This document shows positions 7,025 to 13,285 of a stretch of DNA of 13,285 nucleotides, piece after piece. Within the stretch, counting starts at the first letter, position 1, and each line of letters opens with the position of its first letter. The translations under genes were made by a program, and so were the position numbers. This stretch comes from DASQPR01 sp035713725 (GTDB lineage Bacteria; Actinomycetota; Actinomycetes; Mycobacteriales; Micromonosporaceae), in contig DASTMZ010000170.1 in NCBI GenBank assembly GCA_035713725.1, forward strand, positions 1-13,285, given 5' to 3'. The notes under the pieces were generated by a model. The model was given only the letters and a program-made list of their open reading frames with translations, was not told the origin of the DNA and did no database searches.

Positions 7025-7573
7025 TGCCGACAGCTCGGAGAAGATGCAGTTGCGCAGCGTCAGCTCGCCCGAATCCTGGGCGCGCGGTTCGTACCCGAGC
7101 TGCGCGAGTTTCCGGGCTACCGCCTCGCGGCGGGCACCCCTCGTGCGCGCCTGGGCGCGGATGTCCTCGCCCAGCTGTTCGCCGACCGTCGCCGCGACGT
7201 CTTGCAGCGCCGCGGCACCATCGGATCCCGAATATCCCCCGGACAACGCGGTCGCCATCATCGACGCAGCCAGTGCGTAGCGCGTCGGCGGAATGACGAC
7301 CGAGAAGGAGCGTGGCGACACCGAGTAGAGCTTGGCGGGTCGGCCGGCGCCGGGTCCAACGCGGCCGGACAGCCGGCGGAACTCCACCTCCAACAAACCC
7401 GCATCGGCCATCTTGTCGAGGTGGAACGCGGCGAGCTTGACCGTGATGCCAGCGTGCGTCGCGGCGTCCTCACGGCCGACCGGTTCGTGCCGGTCGCGGA
7501 CGTACGCGTACAGCCGTTGGCGGATCGGTTCCGCGAGCAACGCCACCGCTACAAGATCGCTAGCGGCATCCAT
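6890..7573 (-). CDS. Winged-helix transcriptional regulator with SufR-like C-terminal cysteines
   Basis: The 227-residue product (from ATG at 7573) starts with an ArsR/MarR-like winged helix at about residues 10-90: LLAEPIRQRLYAYV, then the recognition-helix region ITVKLAAFHLDKMADAGLLEVEF and a wing ending GRPAKLYSVS. The C-terminal half carries LRNC (Cys176), DLVCGMN (Cys190) and GNCCVRL (Cys220, Cys221). This arrangement is the C-terminal cysteine cluster of SufR-type regulators, which hold an Fe-S cluster and repress Fe-S assembly genes; ligand and targets here are inferred only. A GTG at 7582 is in frame, but AGGTGG lies five bases before the ATG at 7573, which favours that start. Its 3' end overlaps hemA by 135 bases, and Cys190, Cys220 and Cys221 are encoded in the overlap. 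It is probably transcribed on its own after the hairpin at 7677-7715. Confidence 0.85.
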   Translation of the reverse strand: MDAASDLVAVALLAEPIRQRLYAYVRDRHEPVGREDAATHAGITVKLAAFHLDKMADAGLLEVEFRRLSGRVGPGAGRPAKLYSVSPRSFSVVIPPTRYALAASMMATALSGGYSGSDGAAALQDVAATVGEQLGEDIRAQARTRGARREAVARKLAQLGYEPRAQDSGELTLRNCIFSELSASHRDLVCGMNVALVRGLVSGAHLRSINVEKRPTDGNCCVRLTGR

Positions 7574-7625
7574 CGTTTCCACCTGTCTGCGTCGACTCGG
7601 TCTGCAACCGGGTGGTCCGGTCGTC

Positions 7626-7642
7626 TACGCCCATCAAGCGTA
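7626..7642. promoter_or_regulatory. Palindrome upstream of the regulator gene, possible operator
   Basis: TACGC and GCGTA form perfect 5-base arms around seven bases (CCATCAA), 53 bases before the regulator ATG. On the minus strand a weak promoter-like pair, TGTAAC then TACGCT 18 bases on, overlaps this palindrome. A looser dyad, GTATAAC (7640-7646) and GTTAC (7661-7665), lies beside it. The position suits an autoregulatory site, but short dyads arise by chance and no consensus is matched. Confidence 0.3.
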
Positions 7643-7676
7643 TAACCCAAACTTTGCACCGTTACAGATTGGTGAG

Positions 7677-7715
7677 GCGGCGATGAGCTGCGCCTCAGCG
7701 CAAACTCATCGCCGC
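7677..7715 (-). terminator. Strong hairpin after the VWA operon, probable terminator
   Basis: Arms GCGGCGATGAG (7677-7687) and CTCATCGCCGC (7705-7715) are a perfect 11-base inverted repeat. The loop contains a second 5-base stem, TGCGC/GCGCA around CTCA (7689-7702), so the structure is nearly 16 paired bases. It lies 72 bases after the stop of the last VWA gene and before the regulator. There is no T-run after it on the minus strand, so it would be a U-poor terminator of the kind proposed for high-GC actinobacteria; an operator or mRNA-stability element is the alternative. Confidence 0.55.
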
Positions 7716-7786
7716 GCGCCGCCGGCCAGGCGAAACTGCCCAGCCGGTCGACAACAGGCGGCGTAGTCGGGTTTCGGACGCATCTG

Positions 7787-8920
7787 TCACCCCGGCGCCG
7801 CCGCGCCGATGCGAGCTGCGTCATTGATCGTCGAGCGGGGCATCGCCGGCCGGTTCCACCAGTAGGTCAGCGCGATGGCCGCGATCGCGAACAGCGCGCC
7901 AACCAGTGCGAACCAGACGGTGATCTCTGCCTTCCGGTGCTCGAGCGTGATCGACGCTGGAAGATGCTGGAGCGTGTCGGACAGTTCCTTGGCGTCGGTG
8001 GCTTCGAAATACTTGCCTCCGGTGGTCGTCGCGACCTTCGTGAGCGTGTCGACGTCGATGGTCTGAGCGCGGCCGCGCCCACCGCCGAACCCGCCACCAC
8101 CGAACCCACCACCGAAGCCGCCGCCGCCGAAACCTCCGCCACCGAAAGAGCCGGGGCCAAGCTGGTTGGCGCCGCAGACGAACGGCGCGGGCTGCGTGGT
8201 GCCGAAGCCGATCGTGTAGATGCGGACGTGTCGCGCGGCGGCTTGCTGCGCCGCCGTGACGGGGTCGACGCCTTGGGTGTTCGCGCCGTCGGTGAGGAGG
8301 ACGACGGTGTCCGGTTCGAAGTCGTCGGCGGCGCCCGGCCCGCTTGCCGACAGGTCGACTCCGGTCGGAGCGACGTCCGGATTGACTTGAGCGATGGCGT
8401 CGATCGCGGACAGGATGCCCAGGCCGATCGCGGTGCCCCGGGACGTACGCAGTTCGTTGATGGCCGCGATCAGCGCGTTCTTGTCCGTGGTCGGGGGCAC
8501 CCGGATGACCGCGATGCCGGAGAACACCACGAGGCCGATCTTGGTGCCGTCGCGCTGTGACTTGACGAACTCCACCGCGGCGTGCTCGGCGGCGGTCAGC
8601 CGGTTCGGCGTCACGTCGGTCGAGCACATCGACGCGGACTGGTCGATGGCCAACACGATCGCGGACCGGTCCGACGGCGCCACCACAGTGGTGTGCGGTC
8701 GCGCGGCGCCAACCCCGAGAATCACGAACGCGGTCGCGAGCAGCCACAGTGGAATGCGCCGCCGCCACGGTGACTGGCCGGGCAGGGCCGCGCGGACCAG
8801 CGCGACGCTCGACAGCCGCAGTGCGTGCCGGCGTCGACGTCGGCGGGTCCACCATCGATAGGCCATCAGCGCCGGGAACGCCGCCAGCGCGATCAGAGCC
8901 CACGGCCACGTCAGGGACAT
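7787..8920 (-). CDS. Membrane-anchored VWA-domain protein with Gly-rich insert (second of two)
   Basis: This 377-residue BatA/BatB-like protein has two N-terminal membrane helices (about 5-22 and 57-74), a von Willebrand factor A domain (about 87-325) and a final helix (about 334-354). The metal-binding MIDAS is complete by eye: DQSAS (Asp93, Ser95, Ser97), Thr163 in RGTAIG and Asp211 in LLTDG. Such proteins work with MoxR ATPases in assembling or regulating membrane or exported complexes; the client here is unknown. Unlike its neighbour it has a glycine-rich insert (257-284) of GGGGF-like units within the VWA domain, just after Cys249. The ATG at 8918-8920 shares one base with the stop of the previous gene (TGATG), so translation is probably coupled. 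It is the last gene before the hairpin at 7677-7715. Confidence 0.9.
   Translation of the reverse strand: MSLTWPWALIALAAFPALMAYRWWTRRRRRRHALRLSSVALVRAALPGQSPWRRRIPLWLLATAFVILGVGAARPHTTVVAPSDRSAIVLAIDQSASMCSTDVTPNRLTAAEHAAVEFVKSQRDGTKIGLVVFSGIAVIRVPPTTDKNALIAAINELRTSRGTAIGLGILSAIDAIAQVNPDVAPTGVDLSASGPGAADDFEPDTVVLLTDGANTQGVDPVTAAQQAAARHVRIYTIGFGTTQPAPFVCGANQLGPGSFGGGGFGGGGFGGGFGGGGFGGGRGRAQTIDVDTLTKVATTTGGKYFEATDAKELSDTLQHLPASITLEHRKAEITVWFALVGALFAIAAIALTYWWNRPAMPRSTINDAARIGAAAPG
8069..8152 (-). repeat. Gly-Phe repeat tract within the second VWA gene
   Basis: The segment encodes residues 257-284, about four units of GGGGF or GGGF ending GGGRGR. At DNA level it is a degenerate 12-15-base repeat rich in CCACC/GCC on the plus strand. 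It sits in a VWA surface loop between the VCGANQLGPGS segment and the next helix, where the sister protein has only a short loop, so it is probably a lineage-specific expansion. Confidence 0.8.
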
Positions 8921-9894
8921 CAGAGGATCCGTCCGTACCAGCTGATCATCAGCAGCCCACCGATCATCAAAAACAGCATGCCCAGCCCGGCGGCTACCGC
9001 GGTGAGTTCGACGGACTGCGACCGGGTGGTAATTCGCAAGTCGAGCGACCGGTAGACGGTGTCCAGCGCCTGGGCGTCGGCGGCCGGATGGTAGGAACCC
9101 GCCGTCGTTTGCGCGATCTGGCTCAGCAGATCCTCGTTGAGCGCGGTGGCGACCTGATAGCCGTCGACTTCGATGGTCGTGCCGGTCGCCGTACCCACAC
9201 CGACCGTGTCGATGCGTACGCCGGCGTCGGACGCGAGTTGGGCGGCGGCAACGGCATCGGGTCCGCCGGTGTTCTCGCCATCAGACAGCAGCACGATCGT
9301 GGCCGATGCCCAGTAACCGAGGTTCGGCGGCGGCGTATCGCCGGACGGATCAGGCAGGCTCACGGTGTGGCCGACGATCGCGGTGAGCGACGCGAGGATC
9401 GCCTGCCCGAGGGACGTCCCCCCGGCCGTATGCAACTGCTTGATCGCGCCGATCGCCTGGTCGTGGTTGTTGGACGGCGCATGGGACGTCAGCGCGCCCT
9501 GGTCGAACGCGACGACTCCGATATCCACCGAGTCCGGCTGCGCGCGGACAAACCTCGTCGCTGCGGCCTGCGCAGCGGCCAATCGGCTCGGCGTGACGTC
9601 GGTTGCCGTCATGCTGTTCGAGACGTCGAACGCCAGAATGACGGTGCCGGCGGTGCGGGGCAGTTTGACGGTCGCTTGCGGACGCGCCGCGCCGACCAGC
9701 AACAGCGCGATCGCGACGAGGAACAACACGGGCGGGACCTGCCGGCGCAGGCGGGCGCGGCGGGACTCGCCGGTCGTGAGGCCGGCGGCGGCGAGTGACG
9801 CGGTGCGGCGGCGATTCAGGGACCGGTACGCGAACGCGAGCCCGGCACACACGACCGCCGCGACCGCGAGCATCCAGGGATAGGTGAAACTCAT
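8920..9894 (-). CDS. Membrane-anchored VWA-domain protein (first of two), BatA-like
   Basis: This 324-residue protein has two N-terminal membrane helices (about 7-24 and 53-70), a VWA domain (about 83-290) and a C-terminal helix (about 298-318). The MIDAS motif is DVSNS (Asp90, Ser92, Ser94), with Thr160 in GGTSLG and Asp205 in LLSDGENTGG. Length and layout resemble the VWA protein beside moxR and a DUF58 gene in mycobacteria (the Rv1481 type), a resemblance given from memory of the family. The VWA domain should face outside if the first two helices form a hairpin and the third anchors the end, though topology is not proven by the sequence. The ATG at 9892-9894 overlaps the DUF58 stop (ATGA), and its own stop overlaps the next VWA start. 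Confidence 0.92.
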   Translation of the reverse strand: MSFTYPWMLAVAAVVCAGLAFAYRSLNRRRTASLAAAGLTTGESRRARLRRQVPPVLFLVAIALLLVGAARPQATVKLPRTAGTVILAFDVSNSMTATDVTPSRLAAAQAAATRFVRAQPDSVDIGVVAFDQGALTSHAPSNNHDQAIGAIKQLHTAGGTSLGQAILASLTAIVGHTVSLPDPSGDTPPPNLGYWASATIVLLSDGENTGGPDAVAAAQLASDAGVRIDTVGVGTATGTTIEVDGYQVATALNEDLLSQIAQTTAGSYHPAADAQALDTVYRSLDLRITTRSQSVELTAVAAGLGMLFLMIGGLLMISWYGRIL

Positions 9895-10778
9895 CGTCGC
9901 CTGCGTTGTGATAGCCGAGCCATGTCGATCAGCGCCAGCGCCAGGTCCTCGTCGGTACCCACGCGATGCGCGCTCACCCCGGCACGCCGCATCGCGGCGG
10001 CCACCGCGAGGTCGTGCTCACGGACCTCGTTGCGAAGTCGTCGTTGGAACAGCGGGTCGCTGGTGTCGGCGAGCACCTGTTCGCCAGTCTCGGCATCCTC
10101 GACCAGGATCAGCCCGACGTCGGGCAGGTCCACCTCCGCCGGGTCGACGATCCGGATCGCGACCACCTCGTGTCGCCCGGCGAGCCGAGTGAGCGTGGGC
10201 TCCCAATCGACATCACCGATGAAGTCGGAGATCACAAACAGCAGGCTGCGTCGGCGCGCGGTCGCTTCGGCGAGGCGGAGCATGGCGTCGAGGTCAGTGA
10301 CGCGACCATCGGATGGCGTACCCGTGACGCGCATCAACTCGTGCGTCAGCCGCAGCACATGGGTCCGACCGGTGCGGGGCGGTACGACCCGCTGGAACCG
10401 GTTGTCGAACAGGATCGTGCCGACCCGATTCCCGCCGTGCGTGAACAGTCGGGCCAGGCAGACCGAGAGTTCGGTGAGCACCGAGTCCTTGGTGTGATCC
10501 TCGCCGCCGAACCGCATCGAGGCGGACCGGTCGAGCACCAGCCACGCGGTGAGGTCCCGATCCTGGGTGTACTGCCGGACGTACGGCTCGTCCATCCGCG
10601 CCGTGACGTTCCAGTCGATGTGGCGTACGTCGTCGTCAGTCGTGTACGCACGCAGGTCGGCGAAGTCGATGCCGGTGCCACGGAACACCGTGCGGAAGGC
10701 GCCCTGGAGTTGCCCGTCGAGTCGACGGACGACCTTCCACTCCAGTCGCCGCAGCAGGCGGTCCGATGCACCAGTCAT
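9891..10778 (-). CDS. DUF58 domain protein
   Basis: This 295-residue soluble protein has the DUF58 signature GTGIDFADLRAYTTDDDVRHIDWNVTARMDEPYVRQY (about 34-70) followed by a VWA-like fold. LVLDRSASM (about 81-88) carries a DxSxS metal-site core (Asp83, Ser85, Ser87), and LFVISDFIGD supplies a later acidic strand end. No membrane helix is visible, unlike longer DUF58 proteins. DUF58 genes almost always accompany moxR and VWA genes; the molecular role is unknown, but partnership with the MoxR ATPase is the usual inference. The ATG at 10776-10778 overlaps the MoxR stop by four bases, and the stop overlaps the next start in the same way. Confidence 0.92.
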   Translation of the reverse strand: MTGASDRLLRRLEWKVVRRLDGQLQGAFRTVFRGTGIDFADLRAYTTDDDVRHIDWNVTARMDEPYVRQYTQDRDLTAWLVLDRSASMRFGGEDHTKDSVLTELSVCLARLFTHGGNRVGTILFDNRFQRVVPPRTGRTHVLRLTHELMRVTGTPSDGRVTDLDAMLRLAEATARRRSLLFVISDFIGDVDWEPTLTRLAGRHEVVAIRIVDPAEVDLPDVGLILVEDAETGEQVLADTSDPLFQRRLRNEVREHDLAVAAAMRRAGVSAHRVGTDEDLALALIDMARLSQRRRR

Positions 10779-11755
10779 CGGCGTGGCGGTCGTCCGGCCG
10801 GCACGGTCGGAACCGGCAATGCGTCCAGCAGTTGGATGAGCACGCCGTCGGCCGTGACGTCCTCGCCGAGCGCCTCGTAGGACATCACGAGACGATGCCG
10901 CAGCACATCCAGCGCCAGGTCGGTCAGGTCGTGGGGGAGCGTGTAGTCCCGACCCCGGATGTACGCGAGCGCGCGGGCCGCCAGGACCAGGTTGATCGAC
11001 GCCCGTGGGCTCGCGCCGAACGTGACGTAGCGCGACAGCTTGCCAAGCCCGATGTCGTCCGGGCGGCGGGTCGCGTTGGCCAGCCGTACCGAGTATTCGA
11101 TGAGCGCCGGGTCGACGTACACCTCGTTCACCCGTGCCTGCATCTCGCCCAGTTGGTCGAGATCGACGATGGCCCGGCCGCTCGGTGGTGCGCCGATCGC
11201 GCGCTCGACGATGACGTACTCCTCGGTCGGGCTCGGGTAGCTCACGACCACCTTCATCATGAAACGGTCGACCGCCGCCTCCGGAAGCGGATAAGTGCCC
11301 TCCGACTCGATCGGGTTCTGGGTCGCCATGACGAGGAACGGCTGCGGCACCGGATAGGTCTCGCGGCCGATCGTGACCTGCTGCTCCTGCATCACCTCGA
11401 GCAGCGCGCTCTGCACCTTCGCGGGCGCGCGGTTAATTTCGTCGGCGAGCAGCAGGTTCGTGAACACCGGCCCGAACGAGACCTGGAACTCGCCGGTGCG
11501 TTGGTGGTAGACGCGCGTGCCGACGATGTCGGCCGGCACCAGGTCGGGCGTGAACTGCACGCGGTGGAACTGCCCGCCGACCGCGCCGGCCAGCGCCTTG
11601 ACGGCGAGCGTCTTGGCGAGGCCCGGCACGCCCTCGACCAGCAAGTGCCCATGCGACAGCAGCGCGACGAGCAGCCGCTCCAGCAATGCGTCCTGGCCCA
11701 CGATGGTCTTCTTCACCTCGTAGAGCACCTGCTCCATCGGGTTCGAACTCTGCAT
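10775..11755 (-). CDS. moxR: MoxR-family AAA+ ATPase
   Basis: MoxR proteins are chaperone-like AAA+ ATPases that act with VWA-domain partners on protein complexes. From the ATG at 11755 the product is 326 residues, typical for the family. Walker A is GVPGLAKT (about 42-49), Walker B LLLADE (101-106) followed by INRAPAKVQSALLEVMQE, sensor 1 ATQN (143-146), and the PLPEAAVDRFM segment carries the expected arginine. A C-terminal helical lid follows (RYVTFGASPRASINLVLAARALA). The frame is open back to 11944 but that would run into the protease gene. ATG 11776 is also possible (333 residues); GAGGA seven bases before 11755 favours the shorter form. The gene begins 55 bases after the protease stop and overlaps the DUF58 gene. 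Confidence 0.94.
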   Translation of the reverse strand: MQSSNPMEQVLYEVKKTIVGQDALLERLLVALLSHGHLLVEGVPGLAKTLAVKALAGAVGGQFHRVQFTPDLVPADIVGTRVYHQRTGEFQVSFGPVFTNLLLADEINRAPAKVQSALLEVMQEQQVTIGRETYPVPQPFLVMATQNPIESEGTYPLPEAAVDRFMMKVVVSYPSPTEEYVIVERAIGAPPSGRAIVDLDQLGEMQARVNEVYVDPALIEYSVRLANATRRPDDIGLGKLSRYVTFGASPRASINLVLAARALAYIRGRDYTLPHDLTDLALDVLRHRLVMSYEALGEDVTADGVLIQLLDALPVPTVPAGRPPRR

Positions 11756-11810
11756 GGGTGCGTCCTCGCTACTCATCGCCGCGGGTCCGGCTCGTCTGCG
11801 TGTTCGTTGC

Positions 11811-12611
11811 TCATTGCTGTGGCCCCGGACCGCCGCCCGCGACCGCGGTGCCAATGGGTACGGCGAACCCGATGCCGATGAACGTGTCCTGGTTGGTGGG
11901 ATTGGCGAGCGCGACAACGATGCCGACGGTCTCGCCCTTGGCATCCAGCAGCGGACCGCCCGAGCTGCCGGGATTCACCGCCGCGTCGAATTGGATGAGG
12001 CCGGTCAGGTGTACGCCGTCCGGTGCCTCGGCGAGACGATCCAGCCCTGACACGACACCGGCGGTCGTCGTGTCGGTCAGCCCCAACGGGTTGCCGATCG
12101 CTACCACGTTGTCGCCGACATTCAGCCGCGAAGAGCTGCCGAGCACCGCCGGTACCACGATCGACGGCAGCGTGGCTGGGCCCAGGGTGGCGATGTCAAT
12201 CGTCGGGTCCGCGCTAGTGACCGTGGCGGCCGACATGGTGCCGTCCGCGAACGTCACGTGGATCGTGCCGGCGCCCTTGACGACGTGCAGCGCGGTGAGG
12301 ATGGTGCCGTTCGCGTTCACGATGATGCCAGTGCCGGACAGCTCGATGTGGTTCTTGCCGGACGGGATGGCGACGATGGACACCACCGATGGCGCCACCG
12401 CGTCGAAGATCTCGGCAGTGGTCGGCACCTTGCTCGGCGACGGGCTGGGGCGTGGCGCGGCACGCGGCTGCGATCCACTCGATCCGGTCGAACCCCAGTA
12501 GTAGAGAGCCAAGGCGATGACCACGAGAACAACCAACAGGCCCGCGACCACTCCGCGTCGGCGGACGCTTACCCGTGGCCGCGGGTCAGCGACGTCCTCA
12601 GTCGACGTCAT
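11811..12611 (-). CDS. Membrane-anchored trypsin-like serine protease (HtrA/S1C type, no PDZ)
   Basis: The 266-residue product has a basic cytoplasmic N-terminus, one membrane helix (about 21-38), a Ser/Pro-rich stalk (about 40-62) and a trypsin-fold domain outside the membrane. The catalytic triad is visible: His109 in ILTALHVV, Asp139 in DPTIDIATL and Ser217 in NPGSSGGPLL. GNPLGL (about 173-178) is also typical of HtrA-like proteases. There is no PDZ domain after the protease, so it is shorter than classical DegP/HtrA. The ATG at 12611 is chosen; an in-frame TTG at 12617 adds two residues and neither has a clear ribosome site. It heads the minus-strand set with MoxR, DUF58 and VWA genes, which suggests a role in extracytoplasmic quality control or processing connected to that system, by inference only. 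Confidence 0.88.
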   Translation of the reverse strand: MTSTEDVADPRPRVSVRRRGVVAGLLVVLVVIALALYYWGSTGSSGSQPRAAPRPSPSPSKVPTTAEIFDAVAPSVVSIVAIPSGKNHIELSGTGIIVNANGTILTALHVVKGAGTIHVTFADGTMSAATVTSADPTIDIATLGPATLPSIVVPAVLGSSSRLNVGDNVVAIGNPLGLTDTTTAGVVSGLDRLAEAPDGVHLTGLIQFDAAVNPGSSGGPLLDAKGETVGIVVALANPTNQDTFIGIGFAVPIGTAVAGGGPGPQQ

Positions 12612-12622
12612 TGGCAACCGGC

Positions 12623-12644
12623 ACAGCGGTTATCGCGCCGCTGT
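12623..12644. promoter_or_regulatory. Inverted repeat just upstream of the protease gene
   Basis: ACAGCGG (12623-12629) and CCGCTGT (12638-12644) are perfect 7-base arms around eight bases. The near edge is 11 bases from the protease ATG at 12611. It could be an operator, a 5'-UTR hairpin affecting initiation, or a U-poor terminator for the esterase gene, whose stop is 68 bases upstream. No convincing -35/-10 pair was found in the 101-base gap (12612-12712). Confidence 0.35.
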
Positions 12645-12712
12645 CAGAACTCACCGGTCCACGGTAACGGAGCCACCTCGAAATCAGCTAACAATGTGCG
12701 GATGCGCGACCC

Positions 12713-13285
12713 TCACGATGCTCGGGCGCCGCCGCCTGCCGCGACGCCGACAACGCGTGGCAACCATTCGAGTTGTCGGGTGCGGTGGAAAGCCTCGCCG
12801 CCCTCGTGGTCATTGAACTCGTACACCTCGATTTGCTTGTCGCCCGCGTACGCGTGATACGCGCCGAACACCGTCGACGGCGGGCAGGTCTCGTCCATGA
12901 GCGCAACGGAGAACAGCGCGGGTGCCGTCGCGTCGCGTGCGAGCACCACGCCGTCGAAGTAGCTCAGCGTCCGGAAGGTCTGCTCGACCCGGTCGCGGTG
13001 CGCTTGCAGGTATCGGGCGATCTCGGCGTACGGATCGGTTCCCGCGATCCGTGTCGCATGCGGAAAGTCGCACAGAAACGGTACGTCGGGAAGCACCGCC
13101 GCCACGCCCACGGCAAGTGCCCCGACGGCAAGCGCGATGCCGCCACCCTGACTCCCGCCGGTGACGGCGATCCGTTTCTCGTCAACGACTGGATGACTGC
13201 GCACCACGTCGACCGCGCGCACCGCGTCCACGTACACGCGGCGGTAGTAGTAGTCACGCGGATCCTCGATGCCGCGCGTCATGTA
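12713..13285 (-). CDS. AXE1-type acetyl esterase (acetylxylan esterase / cephalosporin-C deacetylase), 5' end missing
   Basis: The C-terminal 190 codons of an alpha/beta-hydrolase are visible; the frame stays open past the right edge (TAC before the ATG at 13282), so the N-terminal part, roughly 130 residues in a family of about 320, is outside. The sequence MTRGIEDPRDYYYRRVYVDAVRAVD is a family hallmark. Counting from the Met at 13282, the nucleophile is Ser44 in GGSQGG, the acid Asp130 in MDETCPPSTVFGAYHAY and the base His159 in NDHEGG; these spacings agree with the Bacillus cephalosporin-C deacetylase triad. Expected activity is removal of acetyl groups from short acetylated sugars or related esters, probably in the cytoplasm. 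It lies 101 bases before the protease gene on the same strand, with no evident functional link. Confidence 0.92.
   Translation of the reverse strand, partial: YMTRGIEDPRDYYYRRVYVDAVRAVDVVRSHPVVDEKRIAVTGGSQGGGIALAVGALAVGVAAVLPDVPFLCDFPHATRIAGTDPYAEIARYLQAHRDRVEQTFRTLSYFDGVVLARDATAPALFSVALMDETCPPSTVFGAYHAYAGDKQIEVYEFNDHEGGEAFHRTRQLEWLPRVVGVAAGGGARAS

Noticed and set aside
8069..8152. Possible CRISPR or other spaced repeat array
   Set aside because: The units are contiguous, short and codon-phased (Gly-Phe), with no unique spacers.
7937..8560. A 207-codon plus-strand frame opposite the VWA gene
   Set aside because: It reads as Asp/Gly/Arg-rich repetitive sequence opposite a complete MIDAS-containing VWA protein.
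10775..11944. Extended MoxR starting at 11944
   Set aside because: The extra N-terminus is Arg/Ser/Pro-rich, overlaps the protease coding end by 134 bases and has no family similarity; starts at 11776 or 11755 give a normal MoxR.

Overview
The window is high-GC DNA with ATGA/TGATG-style start-stop overlaps, GTG starts and actinobacterial-looking protein families (a GRPxKLY-type winged-helix regulator, a MoxR/DUF58/VWA cluster and an AXE1 esterase). I infer an actinomycetote; no rRNA or other marker fixes the order. Two blocks of genes face each other.

Block 1, plus strand, 1-7024: a tightly packed cytochrome c maturation (Ccm, System I) operon. The last codons of an upstream gene (perhaps ccmB) are followed by ccmC, a small ccmD-like gene, ccmE, ccmF, a ccmG/DsbE-type thioredoxin, ccmH, ccmI and a divergent glutamyl-tRNA reductase gene (hemA). 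Almost every junction overlaps by 1-8 bases, so the set is probably one translationally coupled transcript whose promoter lies left of the window. CcmC/D/E would load and carry heme, CcmG/H would keep apocytochrome CXXCH cysteines reduced, CcmF/H/I would perform ligation, and HemA would supply the first committed heme precursor. System I is unusual for Actinobacteria, where the ResB/CcsA System II is common.

Block 2, minus strand, 13285-6890: the 3' part of an AXE1-type acetyl esterase gene; then a five-gene set of membrane-anchored trypsin-like protease, MoxR AAA+ ATPase, DUF58 protein and two membrane-anchored VWA proteins (the last four genes overlap by 1-4 bases, and the protease lies 55 bases upstream of the chosen MoxR start); then a hairpin that may be a terminator; then a SufR-like winged-helix regulator with C-terminal cysteines. 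The regulator gene overlaps the 3' end of hemA by 135 bases on the opposite strand.

The largest gap without a gene is 213 bases (7574-7786). It holds the hairpin, a small palindrome and presumably the regulator promoter. I saw no tRNA, rRNA, CRISPR array, insertion sequence or phage gene. The points most worth a second look are the heme/cytochrome operon ending in an atypical HemA, its antisense overlap with a putative Fe-S-sensing regulator, and the protease-MoxR-DUF58-VWA-VWA operon.
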